Shown here: positions 43,093 to 51,122 of the stretch, piece after piece
Layout: every line of letters begins with the position of its first letter
Position numbering within the stretch: the first letter of the stretch is position 1
Source of the DNA: Tepidibacter mesophilus
GTDB taxonomy: Bacteria; Bacillota; Clostridia; Peptostreptococcales; Peptostreptococcaceae
Direction of reading: 5' to 3'
Assembly (NCBI RefSeq): GCF_002724055.1
Contig: NZ_BDQY01000023.1
Coordinates: forward strand, 1-55,879
DNA length: 55,879 nucleotides
Notes under the pieces: model-generated
What the model was told of the DNA's origin: nothing
Databases searched by the model: none
What the model saw: only the letters and a program-made list of their open reading frames with translations
Position numbers and translations under genes: made by a program

Positions 43093-44413
43093 TGAGCAAA
43101 ATATGCTTTGGGCAATAAAAAGAGCATTAAAAGGTAAAGGATATAAAATTATTACAGCATCAGATGGATTAGATGCACTGGAAAAGTTTAAATCGAACGA
43201 ACCTGATCTTGTACTTATAGATTTTAAAATGCCTAAAATGGATGGTATGGAAGTTTTAAAAGAAATAAAGGATGCGAACTCAAAAATACCTGTTATTATG
43301 ATTACAGCCCATGGCACAATGGAATCTGCTGTTGAAGCTATGAAAATTGGAGCTTTAGATTATATTTCAAAGCCATTCGATATAGATGAGTTAAAAATTC
43401 AAATAAAAAAAGCACTTGAAATTGGGGATATGAAGGAACAAATAGATTTTTTTAAAGAAGAAATAAGAAAAATCACAGGGAAACCAATAATAGGTGATAG
43501 TCCTCATATGAAAAGAGTAATGGAAGTAGTAGAACGCGTTTCAAAAACTAATGCAACGGTATTAATAACAGGAGAAAGTGGAACTGGAAAAGAACTAATA
43601 GCAAGTGCCGTACATTATAGCAGCGATAGAAGCGATAAACCCTATATAACAGTAAATTGTGGTGCTCTTCCTGAAAATTTGCTTGAAAGTGAGTTATTCG
43701 GACATGATAAAGGATCTTTTACTGGAGCCGTAAGTAAAAAGTTAGGAAGATTTGAAAGAGCAAATAAAGGAACTATTTTTTTAGATGAAATAGGAGAACT
43801 AAGTCTAACTGTTCAAGTAAAACTCTTAAGAGTATTGCAGGAAAAAGAGATAGAAAGAGTAGGTGGAACCGAAACGATTGATGTAGATGTTAGAATTATT
43901 GCTGCAACAAATAAGGATTTAAAAAAAATGGTTGAAGAAGGCACTTTTAGAGAAGATTTGTATTATAGATTAAATGTTATACCTATACGATTACCTGCAT
44001 TAAGAGAAAGAAAGGAAGACATTAAATTATTAGTTCAGTATTTTTTAGAAAAATACTCTAAAGAAATGGGAAGAGATAGTATGAAAATCAGTGTAGAAGC
44101 AATAAATACTTTAACTGATTATAGCTTCAAAGGAAATATAAGAGAACTTGAAAATATAATTGAAAGATTAGTTATATTGAGTGAAAATAAATTGATAGAT
44201 AAAGATGATTTACCTAGAGAAATACTATATGAGAGTGATAGAGAATTTCAATTTAAATTACCTCAAAGTGGAATAAATTTAGAAGAAATAGAAAAAAGTT
44301 TTATATTGCAAGCTTTAAAAATATGTGATTATAATCAAACAAAAGCAGCTAAACTTTTAGGAGTCACAAGACATACTCTTATATATAGAATGGAAAAATA
44401 CAATATAAGCTAA
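43067..44413 (+). CDS. NtrC-family sigma-54-dependent response regulator
   Basis: This protein of about 448 residues has a receiver domain (ADDEQN, phospho-Asp52 in LIDFKMPKMDGM, Lys in ISKPFD), then AAA+ ATPase with Walker A GESGTGKE, the sigma-54 contact loop GSFTGA (usual GAFTGA with Ser for Ala), Walker B FLDEIGEL and arginine fingers (FREDLYYRLNV). It ends in a Fis-type HTH (NQTKAAKLLGVTRHTLIYRM). AAAGGAG favours a TTG start at 43067; the ATG at 43046 lies before that site. It is translationally coupled to the kinase and is the only sigma-54 activator in the window. Confidence 0.93.
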   Translation: MKKILIADDEQNMLWAIKRALKGKGYKIITASDGLDALEKFKSNEPDLVLIDFKMPKMDGMEVLKEIKDANSKIPVIMITAHGTMESAVEAMKIGALDYISKPFDIDELKIQIKKALEIGDMKEQIDFFKEEIRKITGKPIIGDSPHMKRVMEVVERVSKTNATVLITGESGTGKELIASAVHYSSDRSDKPYITVNCGALPENLLESELFGHDKGSFTGAVSKKLGRFERANKGTIFLDEIGELSLTVQVKLLRVLQEKEIERVGGTETIDVDVRIIAATNKDLKKMVEEGTFREDLYYRLNVIPIRLPALRERKEDIKLLVQYFLEKYSKEMGRDSMKISVEAINTLTDYSFKGNIRELENIIERLVILSENKLIDKDDLPREILYESDREFQFKLPQSGINLEEIEKSFILQALKICDYNQTKAAKLLGVTRHTLIYRMEKYNIS

Positions 44414-44447
44414 AATGAGAATTCTAATATTAGGATTCTCATTTTTG
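44412..44447 (+). terminator. Terminator of the two-component operon
   Basis: Stem aaaatgagaat/attctcatttt followed by T-run. Confidence 0.85.
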
Positions 44448-44574
44448 CGTTAAAGAACACATCTTGTGTGGCATATAACACATATTAAATAATATTTATA
44501 ACAATTTAATTGAAATATTATTTAAAAATTCAGCATTACGAAGATTAAAACTATATAAATAAAAAATCAGAGTT

Positions 44575-44591
44575 TGGCACGAAAATTGCTA
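44575..44591 (+). promoter_or_regulatory. Sigma-54 promoter 7 (HMA-DsbD-cupredoxin protein)
   Basis: TGGCAC-GAAAA-TTGCTA is an exact match to the -24/-12 consensus. The gene starts at 44677. The 130 bases before it, back to the terminator, could hold activator sites. Confidence 0.9.
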
Positions 44592-44676
44592 ATAGTATAT
44601 TCCAGACATTAAATTTTAATAACATATGAATATATAATAATATAGTGAGGATGTTGAAAAATGAAGGAGCGGTGTT

Positions 44677-46428
44677 ATGAAAGTAATTAAGTTGTATGTA
44701 GATGGGATGGTTTGTAATAGCTGTGAAAATATTATAAGAGATGCTTTGTTAGAAGTTGATGGAGTTAGTAATATTAATGTAGTATTCAAAAACTCCAATG
44801 TTGAAATAAGTTATAATGAAAATAAAGTAAGTGAAAAAACTTTAAAGCAAATAATTGAAAATGAAGGATATGAAGTTGTTGAAAAACCGAATGGTTCAAA
44901 CAAATCTACTTTCGGGTTACTAATATTAATTTTTAGTGCATTTTATATTATAAAAAATACAATCGGATTTAATTATATTCCAGAAGTAAATGAAGGAATG
45001 GGATATGGATTGATTTTTATAGTTGGAATTTTAACATCTATTCACTGTATTGCTATGTGCGGAGGAATTGCTCTCTCTCAAAGTGTGAATAATAATTCAA
45101 ATAATAAAGTAAAAACCTCTATACTTTATAATATAGGAAGAGTAATTTCTTATACTTTAATTGGAGGTATAGTCGGCGGGTTAGGACAAATAATAGAACC
45201 TTCAGGTGAATTTAAAGGTATTGTTGCTATTTTTGCAGGAATATTTATGATTTTATTAGGTTTAAAAATGTTGAATATAATTTATATTCCTAGATTTTTT
45301 AAATTTAAAGTAGTAATGCCCAAATTTATAACTAATAGTATAAATAAAAATAATGCTATAACACCTTTTTTTATAGGTGTTGCTAATGGTTTTATGCCAT
45401 GTGGACCTCTTCAAACAATGCAACTGTATGCTTTGGGAACAGGAAGTTTTGTAAAAGGGGCTTTATCAATGTTTTTATTTAGTTTAGGGACAGTTCCTCT
45501 TATGCTTGGGTTTGGAGCTATCACTTCTATATTAGGTGCTAGATTAAATAAAAAAATATTAAAAATTAGTTCTATATTAGTTATAGTATTAGGTATAATA
45601 ATGGCAAACAGAGGGTTAGCTTTATCTGGAGTTTCATTCGATGTTCCTATATTTGAAAATTCAACAAAAGATATGAAAACAGCAAAAATAGAAAATGGAA
45701 AACAAGTAGTTAATTTAACTGTTAATAATAGCCAATATATACTAGACTCTAAAGTAGTTAAAGTAGGAGAACCAGTAAAAATAAATTTAAATGTAGAAAG
45801 TTTAAATGGATGCAATAATCCAATTACAATTTCAAAATATGGAATAGAAGCAGATCTAAGTAAAGATAGTACTATTGAATTTATACCTGATAAAGAAGGA
45901 CCTATAACTATAAGCTGTTGGATGGGAATGATTACAACAAAATTGTATGTAGTTGATGATTTAAGCAATGTTGATAATAATGAATTCGATTCTAATGAAG
46001 ACTATAATAATGGATTTAGCGGCTCGGGTTTTTGTAGTGTTCAATCAGAAAATAAAGCTAAAGTTGCAGATATAAATAATAATAATCAAGTTATTCAGAT
46101 GAATGTAAACTCTAGTGGATATAATCCAAATATTTTAGTTGTACAAAAAGATATACCTGTTACATGGGTTATAAATGGAGAGGAAATTAACTATTGTAAT
46201 AATTCAATTATAATTCAAGGAAATGATTCAAAAATAGATCTTAAAGAAGGAAAAAATGAATTGAGATTCACACCAAATGAAATTGGTGAAATTGAATTTT
46301 CATGCTGGATGGGTATGCTAAGCGGTAGAATAGTTGTAGTAGATGATATAAATAATGTGGATTTAAAATTATTACAGGAAACAGCGAATCAAAATATTCA
46401 AAGTGATGGAGGTTGCTGTGGAAATTAA
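44677..46428 (+). CDS. HMA / DsbD-TauE-like membrane / double cupredoxin-like fusion protein
   Basis: This 583-residue protein joins several parts. First is an HMA domain (1-68, Cu site MVCNSC at 11-16). Next is a membrane domain of the DsbD_2/sulfite-exporter-like type (about 82-310) with HCIAMCGG at 123-130 and NGFMPCGP at 238-244. Two similar outer beta domains follow (about 340-427 and 468-556), each with NxCNN then SCWMGM (Cys379/414/Met418; Cys507/543/Met547). The tail is GGCCGN. The HMA domain is cytosolic and the cupredoxin-like domains are outside, so it may take Cu through the membrane or reduce disulfides. It has its own sigma-54 promoter and terminator. Confidence 0.88.
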   Translation: MKVIKLYVDGMVCNSCENIIRDALLEVDGVSNINVVFKNSNVEISYNENKVSEKTLKQIIENEGYEVVEKPNGSNKSTFGLLILIFSAFYIIKNTIGFNYIPEVNEGMGYGLIFIVGILTSIHCIAMCGGIALSQSVNNNSNNKVKTSILYNIGRVISYTLIGGIVGGLGQIIEPSGEFKGIVAIFAGIFMILLGLKMLNIIYIPRFFKFKVVMPKFITNSINKNNAITPFFIGVANGFMPCGPLQTMQLYALGTGSFVKGALSMFLFSLGTVPLMLGFGAITSILGARLNKKILKISSILVIVLGIIMANRGLALSGVSFDVPIFENSTKDMKTAKIENGKQVVNLTVNNSQYILDSKVVKVGEPVKINLNVESLNGCNNPITISKYGIEADLSKDSTIEFIPDKEGPITISCWMGMITTKLYVVDDLSNVDNNEFDSNEDYNNGFSGSGFCSVQSENKAKVADINNNNQVIQMNVNSSGYNPNILVVQKDIPVTWVINGEEINYCNNSIIIQGNDSKIDLKEGKNELRFTPNEIGEIEFSCWMGMLSGRIVVVDDINNVDLKLLQETANQNIQSDGGCCGN

Positions 46429-46462
46429 TAGTCCGGTATTTCAAATACAGGACTATTTTTCT
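46427..46462 (+). terminator. Terminator after the HMA-DsbD fusion gene
   Basis: Stem aatagtcc-ggtattt/aaatac-aggactatt with T-run. Confidence 0.85.
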
Positions 46463-46501
46463 TTTATCTTCTATAAAATTATGTATATAAAAAAGATAAT
46501 A

Positions 46502-46562
46502 TTGACACATTAAAGTGTATACACATATACTGTATATAGATATATTTAAATATATCTATATA
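46502..46562 (+). promoter_or_regulatory. acr3-arsD-arsA promoter with 30-bp perfect palindrome (ArsR operator)
   Basis: TTGACA at 46502-46507 is followed after about 18 bases by a TATACT -10. Right after it lies a perfect palindrome at 46533-46562 (centre ATTTAAAT, arms tatatagatat). The same arrangement, less perfect, precedes arsR at 49863. This suits repression by the ArsR encoded at 49935. Confidence 0.8.
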
Positions 46563-46584
46563 AAAGAAAGGAGATATTTTTAAA

Positions 46585-47637
46585 ATGAAAGAAAAAAATA
46601 TAAAAAATACAGGATTGGATTTTTTTGGAAGATATCTTACGATATGGGTAGCTATATGCATAATAGTAGGGGTCGGTATAGGTCAAATCTTTCCTGATTT
46701 TCCTAGAGTATTAAGTAAATTTGAATATGCAAAAGTTTCAATTCCAGTAGCTGTACTTATATGGATTATGATTTATCCTATGATGCTTAAAATTGATTTT
46801 TCAAGTATTATAAATGCCACTAAAAAACCAAAAGGACTAACAGTAACTTGCGTTACAAACTGGTTAATAAAGCCATTTACTATGTATTTGATAGCAGCAT
46901 TTTTCTTTAAAATAGTTTTCAAAAATTTAATTCCAGCAAACTTAGCATCTGATTATCTAGCTGGAGCAGTACTTTTAGGAGCAGCACCTTGTACGGCTAT
47001 GGTATTCGTTTGGAGTCATTTAACAAAAGGGGATCCTGCTTATACAGTAGTTCAAGTTGCTATAAACGATCTTATTTTACTATTTGCATTTACACCTATA
47101 GTTGCATTCTTGCTTGGAGTAAGTGATGTAGTTGTTCCGTATGATACATTATTTTTATCAGTGATTTTATTTGTAGTTATTCCTTTGGTTGGTGGATATT
47201 TATCTAGGAAATACATTATAAAGAACAAAGGAATAGAGTACTTTGAAAATATATTTCTTAAAAAATTTGACAATATAACAATGATAGGGTTGTTACTTAC
47301 TTTAATTATAATATTTTCTTTTCAAGGTGAAGTAATAATTAATAATCCAATTCATATTGGATTAATAGCTGTACCACTTATAATTCAAACGATTTTTATA
47401 TTTTTTATCGCATATCTTTGGGCAAAAGCATGGGAATTACCTCATGATATAGCGGCACCTGGAGCAATGATTGGAGCAAGTAACTTTTTTGAATTGGCAG
47501 TAGCTGTTGCAATATCTTTATTTGGTTTACAATCTGGAGCAACTCTTGCAACCGTAGTTGGAGTATTAGTTGAGGTTCCTTTAATGCTTGCTCTTGTTAA
47601 AACAGCTAATAAAACCAAACATTGGTTTTGTAAATAA
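46585..47637 (+). CDS. acr3: Arsenite efflux transporter Acr3
   Basis: This 350-residue, ten-segment membrane protein expels arsenite. Family blocks are LTIWVAICIIVGVGIGQIFP, the catalytic Cys in LLGAAPCTAMVFVWSHLTKG, ASNFFELAVAVAISLFG, and the essential Glu in VGVLVEVPLML. AAGGAG precedes the ATG. It heads an operon with arsD and arsA. The pairing of Acr3 (rather than ArsB) with ArsA is known in Firmicutes, where ArsA energises the pump. Confidence 0.95.
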   Translation: MKEKNIKNTGLDFFGRYLTIWVAICIIVGVGIGQIFPDFPRVLSKFEYAKVSIPVAVLIWIMIYPMMLKIDFSSIINATKKPKGLTVTCVTNWLIKPFTMYLIAAFFFKIVFKNLIPANLASDYLAGAVLLGAAPCTAMVFVWSHLTKGDPAYTVVQVAINDLILLFAFTPIVAFLLGVSDVVVPYDTLFLSVILFVVIPLVGGYLSRKYIIKNKGIEYFENIFLKKFDNITMIGLLLTLIIIFSFQGEVIINNPIHIGLIAVPLIIQTIFIFFIAYLWAKAWELPHDIAAPGAMIGASNFFELAVAVAISLFGLQSGATLATVVGVLVEVPLMLALVKTANKTKHWFCK

Positions 47638-47659
47638 AAAATAAAAAGGAGTGGTTTTT

Positions 47660-48022
47660 ATGAAAAAAATGATTATATTTGATCCAGCAATGTGTTGTTC
47701 AACAGGTGTTTGTGGACCTTCAGTAGATCCAGAATTACTGAGAGTATCAACGGTTATTAATAATTTAAAAAACAATGGAATAGTGGTTGAAAGATATAAT
47801 TTAGCAAGTGAACCACAGGCATTTGTAGATAATAAGATGATAAATGAATTACTAAATAATGAAGGTGTAAATATTCTACCAGTAACAATTGTCGATGATA
47901 AAATAGTGAAAACTAAGGAATATCTTAAAACTGAGGAATTTTACAAATTACTAGGTGTATCAAATGATGTATTAAAAGTTTCTAAATCTAATGGGTGCAA
48001 TTGTAAAGATGGATGTTGCTAA
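47660..48022 (+). CDS. arsD: Arsenite metallochaperone ArsD
   Basis: This 120-residue protein hands As(III) to ArsA. The binding Cys trio lies in MCCSTGVCGPSVDPE (Cys12, 13, 18) and a second Cys group ends the protein, CNCKDGCC. AAAGGAGTGG selects the ATG at 47660; the GTG at 47651 lies inside it. It sits 22 bases after acr3 and 19 before arsA. Confidence 0.93.
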   Translation: MKKMIIFDPAMCCSTGVCGPSVDPELLRVSTVINNLKNNGIVVERYNLASEPQAFVDNKMINELLNNEGVNILPVTIVDDKIVKTKEYLKTEEFYKLLGVSNDVLKVSKSNGCNCKDGCC

Positions 48023-48041
48023 TTATAAAGGAGCGATATAG

Positions 48042-49784
48042 ATGACTAACTTTAATCCTAATAAAATAGATTTAACTAAATATTTATTTTTCACAGGAAA
48101 AGGCGGAGTGGGTAAAACATCAACAGCTTGTGCTACTGCCATAACTTTAGCAGATCAAGGTAAAAAAGTTATGCTTATAAGTACAGATCCAGCTTCGAAC
48201 TTACAGGATGCATTCAATACTGATCTAAATAATAAAGGTGTTCAGATAAAAGAAGTTCCGAATCTAGTAGTAGCAAATTTTGATCCAGAGGAAGCTGCAA
48301 AAGAATATAAAGAAAGTGTTGTAGGTCCGTATAGAGGAAAGCTACCTGATGTAGTAATAAAAAATATGGAGGAGCAACTTTCAGGTTCATGCACAGTTGA
48401 AATAGCAGCATTCAATGAATTTTCAAATTTTATAACAGATAAAAAAGCAGAAGAAGAATTTGACCATATTATATTTGATACTGCACCAACAGGTCATACT
48501 CTTAGAATGTTACAACTTCCATCAGCATGGAGCAATTTTATTAGTGATAATAAGCATGGAGCATCATGCTTAGGTCAATTAGCAGGGCTTGAGAGCAAAA
48601 AAGAGGTTTATAAAAACGCAGTAGATATTTTAGCAAATAAAAACTTAACAACTCTTATATTAGTTTCTCGTCCAGAAGAATCTCCTTTAAAGGAAGCAGA
48701 GAGAGCATCAAAAGAGCTTTTAGATTTAAAAATAAACAATCAAATTCTTATAATAAATGGTGTACTTAAAGATTTTGATGATGAGTTATCTACAAATATT
48801 TTTAAGAAACAGCAAGGTGCATTACAAAATATTTCAAGACATTTAAGTGAATTACAAACATTTGAAATTCCACTTAGACCGTATAATGTTACTGGTATCG
48901 AAAATATAAGATTATTTTTGAAAGAAAATAATGTTAAGTATAGTAATGAGACTTTGAGTATAGATGTTATACCTAAGTTAAAGGATGTTATTGAAAATCT
49001 ATATAATTCTAATAAAAAGGTTATTTTCACAATGGGCAAAGGTGGTGTTGGGAAAACAACTATAGCAGCTACTATTGCACTTGGTCTTGCTAAAAAAGGT
49101 AAAAAAGTGCATCTTACAACTACTGATCCGGCAGATCATTTGAAATTTGTACTTGATGAAAGTTATGGAATTACATTAAGTCATATTAATGAGAAAAAAG
49201 AACTTGATAATTACAAAGAGGAAGTATTAAGTAAGGCAAGAGAAACTATAGGAGAAGAGGATCTTGCTTATATAGAAGAAGATTTAAGATCTCCTTGTAC
49301 TCAAGAAATAGCTATATTTAGAGCTTTTGCACAGATAGTTGATAGATGCGAAAATGAAGTTGTTGTAATAGATACAGCGCCAACTGGACATACGCTTTTA
49401 CTTTTAGATTCAACTCAAAGCTATCATAAGGAAATTGAGCGTTCACATGGAGATATTCCTGAATCAGTTAAAAAACTTTTACCAAGGTTGAGAAATGATA
49501 AAGAAACAGAAGTTATAATAGTAGCTTTAGCTGAAGCAACTCCAGTATATGAAGCTATGAGATTACAAGATGACTTAAATCGAGCAGGAATAAATAGCAA
49601 GTGGTGGATAATTAATTCAAGTTTATTAGCTACAAACACAACCAATGAAATTTTAAAAGCAAAAGCAAGTAATGAAATTGCTTGGATTAATAAAGTTAAT
49701 GAAATTTCAAAAGGTAATTTTGCAGTTATTAAATGGAACAACGAAGAAATCAAGGGTGAAAAATTATTAGATTTATTAATGTAA
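48042..49784 (+). CDS. arsA: Arsenite-activated ATPase ArsA, two-domain form
   Basis: This 580-residue protein has two homologous halves, each with a P-loop (TGKGGVGKTS and MGKGGVGKTT) and the DTAPTGHTL motif. The three Cys that bind As(III) in E. coli ArsA have clear counterparts: GSCTVEIAAFNEF, GASCLGQL and SPCTQEIAIFRAF. It powers efflux through Acr3 after receiving As(III) from ArsD. AAAGGAG precedes the ATG. A terminator follows. Confidence 0.96.
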   Translation: MTNFNPNKIDLTKYLFFTGKGGVGKTSTACATAITLADQGKKVMLISTDPASNLQDAFNTDLNNKGVQIKEVPNLVVANFDPEEAAKEYKESVVGPYRGKLPDVVIKNMEEQLSGSCTVEIAAFNEFSNFITDKKAEEEFDHIIFDTAPTGHTLRMLQLPSAWSNFISDNKHGASCLGQLAGLESKKEVYKNAVDILANKNLTTLILVSRPEESPLKEAERASKELLDLKINNQILIINGVLKDFDDELSTNIFKKQQGALQNISRHLSELQTFEIPLRPYNVTGIENIRLFLKENNVKYSNETLSIDVIPKLKDVIENLYNSNKKVIFTMGKGGVGKTTIAATIALGLAKKGKKVHLTTTDPADHLKFVLDESYGITLSHINEKKELDNYKEEVLSKARETIGEEDLAYIEEDLRSPCTQEIAIFRAFAQIVDRCENEVVVIDTAPTGHTLLLLDSTQSYHKEIERSHGDIPESVKKLLPRLRNDKETEVIIVALAEATPVYEAMRLQDDLNRAGINSKWWIINSSLLATNTTNEILKAKASNEIAWINKVNEISKGNFAVIKWNNEEIKGEKLLDLLM

Positions 49785-49787
49785 ATA

Positions 49788-49836
49788 AAAAATCCACTAT
49801 AAGTAAGATGAGATTTTTCTTATAGTGGATTCTTTT
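49788..49836 (+). terminator. Terminator of the acr3-arsD-arsA operon
   Basis: Stem aaaaatccactataag/cttatagtggatt with T-rich tail. Confidence 0.85.
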
Positions 49837-49862
49837 AATTGAACTACTATATATAAATGATA

Positions 49863-49920
49863 TTGACATATTAAATTTTATATGGATATACTTCATATAT
49901 AGATTTAAATACATATATGG
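49863..49920 (+). promoter_or_regulatory. arsR promoter with ArsR-type operator
   Basis: TTGACA (49863-49868), 18-base spacer, TATACT (49887-49892), then the imperfect palindrome atatatagatttaaatacatatat (24 bases, read as atatatagat and atacatatat around ttaa). It closely follows the layout and wording of the acr3 promoter at 46502, so both should answer to the same ArsR. Confidence 0.78.
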
Positions 49921-49934
49921 AGGTTAAATAAAAT

Positions 49935-50246
49935 ATGGACAAAATGGTTGAAATATTCAAGGCTCTATCTGATAAAAATAGACTCCTTATTTTAGATATG
50001 CTTTCATGTGGAGAATTATGTGCTTGTGATATTATAGAAGGATTAAACTTAACTCAACCGACTATTTCGCATCATATGAAGATTTTACAAAAGGCAGATT
50101 TAATAAATGTAAGAAAAGAAGGAAAGTGGATGAGATATTCTTTGAATTTAGAAGTTATAAAAGAATCAATAAATTATATAAACATACTTGCATCACCTAA
50201 AGATGATTGTATTTGTAAAGGAATAAAAAAAGATTGCAATGACTAA
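49935..50246 (+). CDS. arsR: Arsenic-responsive repressor ArsR
   Basis: This 103-residue ArsR/SmtB winged helix has FKALSDKNRLLILDML, the inducer site GELCACDI (CxC in the recognition-helix region), LTQPTISHHMKILQKADLIN, and a C-terminal CICKGIKKDC that adds Cys. As(III) binding releases DNA. It lies 150 bases after arsA with its own promoter, so it is a separate unit that is probably co-repressed. The next gene begins one base after its stop. Confidence 0.93.
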   Translation: MDKMVEIFKALSDKNRLLILDMLSCGELCACDIIEGLNLTQPTISHHMKILQKADLINVRKEGKWMRYSLNLEVIKESINYINILASPKDDCICKGIKKDCND

Positions 50247-50261
50247 ATGGAGGGAATTAAT

Positions 50262-50969
50262 ATGAAAATAGCAGTAATAGCAGACGTTCATAGTAATATT
50301 TATGCATTAGAGAAAGTAGTAAATGATATAAAAGCAAAAAATTTAGATTTAACAATTTGTGTTGGAGATTTAGTAGGATATGCTACATTTCCAAATGAAG
50401 TTATAAATTTAATCAGAAGAGAAAATATATTAACTGTAATGGGAAATTACGATGATGCAGTAGGTAATATAAGATTTATATGTGGATGCGATTATCCAGA
50501 TCCTAAGGATGCTGAAAATGCAACAAAATCTCTTATGTATAGTATTGAAAATACAAATGAAGAAAATAAAGAATTTTTAGCAAACCTTCCAAAAGAGATG
50601 ACTTTGACATTTGAAGGAAAGACTATTAAATTCGTTCATGGAAGTCCAAGAAAGTTAAATGAATACTTAAAAGAGGATTCTAAAGAAGCTGAAGAAGTTA
50701 TGGAAGAATTCAATGAAGATATTTTAGTATGTGGACATACTCATAAACCGTATTATAAAATGTATGGAGATAAAATGCTTGTAAATAGTGGAAGCGTAGG
50801 TAAGTCTAAAACAGGAAGTCCAGATGCAAACTATGTGATAATAGATATAAAGAATGAAAATGTAGAAATTGTACAAGTTGCTTATGACTTTGAAAAAACA
50901 GCAAAAGCTATAGAAGAAAGTGTCTTACCTAATGAATTTGCAGAAATTATAAGAACGGGCAGAGCATAA
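50262..50969 (+). CDS. Metallophosphoesterase (YfcE/MJ0936-like)
   Basis: This 235-residue calcineurin-like phosphoesterase has AVIADVHSNIYALE, VGDLVGYATFPNE, MGNYDDAVG, FVHGSPRK and VCGHTHKPYY, all metal-binding motifs in order, and the final SGSVGKSKTG. TGGAGGG supports the ATG at 50262; the upstream ATG overlaps it. It is in one unit with arsR (16 bases). Substrate unknown; it could act on cyclic or phosphodiester nucleotides or repair arsenylated products, but there is no direct sign of this. Confidence 0.88.
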   Translation: MKIAVIADVHSNIYALEKVVNDIKAKNLDLTICVGDLVGYATFPNEVINLIRRENILTVMGNYDDAVGNIRFICGCDYPDPKDAENATKSLMYSIENTNEENKEFLANLPKEMTLTFEGKTIKFVHGSPRKLNEYLKEDSKEAEEVMEEFNEDILVCGHTHKPYYKMYGDKMLVNSGSVGKSKTGSPDANYVIIDIKNENVEIVQVAYDFEKTAKAIEESVLPNEFAEIIRTGRA

Positions 50970-50989
50970 ATATATTAATTGTATCAAAT

Positions 50990-51032
50990 AAAAAAGGTAG
51001 AGATTCAGTTTTCTCTATCATTTTTATTTTTT
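50990..51032 (+). terminator. Terminator after the phosphoesterase gene
   Basis: Stem aaaaggtagaga/tctctatcatttt with T-run. Confidence 0.75.
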
Positions 51033-51122
51033 GATTGTAAAATTATAGTAACTACGGGTTTGAATAGGTATAATAAAAGAAAGCAATGTCATTAGTTAGG
51101 AATGACAAAAGGGGGATTTTAT

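Noticed and set aside
44470-44490. Another TGGCAT (gtggcatataacacat) upstream of promoter 7
   Set aside because: There is no TTGC at the right spacing and no gene directly after it; only 44575-44591 fits the sigma-54 pattern.
30217-44570. A common activator-binding repeat upstream of the seven sigma-54 promoters
   Set aside because: I compared the upstream regions by eye (for example ttgcgtta before promoters 5 and 7) and found no motif kept in all; needs a motif search.
45411-45968. 185-codon minus-strand frame
   Set aside because: It is the complementary strand of the HMA-DsbD-cupredoxin gene, whose domains are unmistakable.
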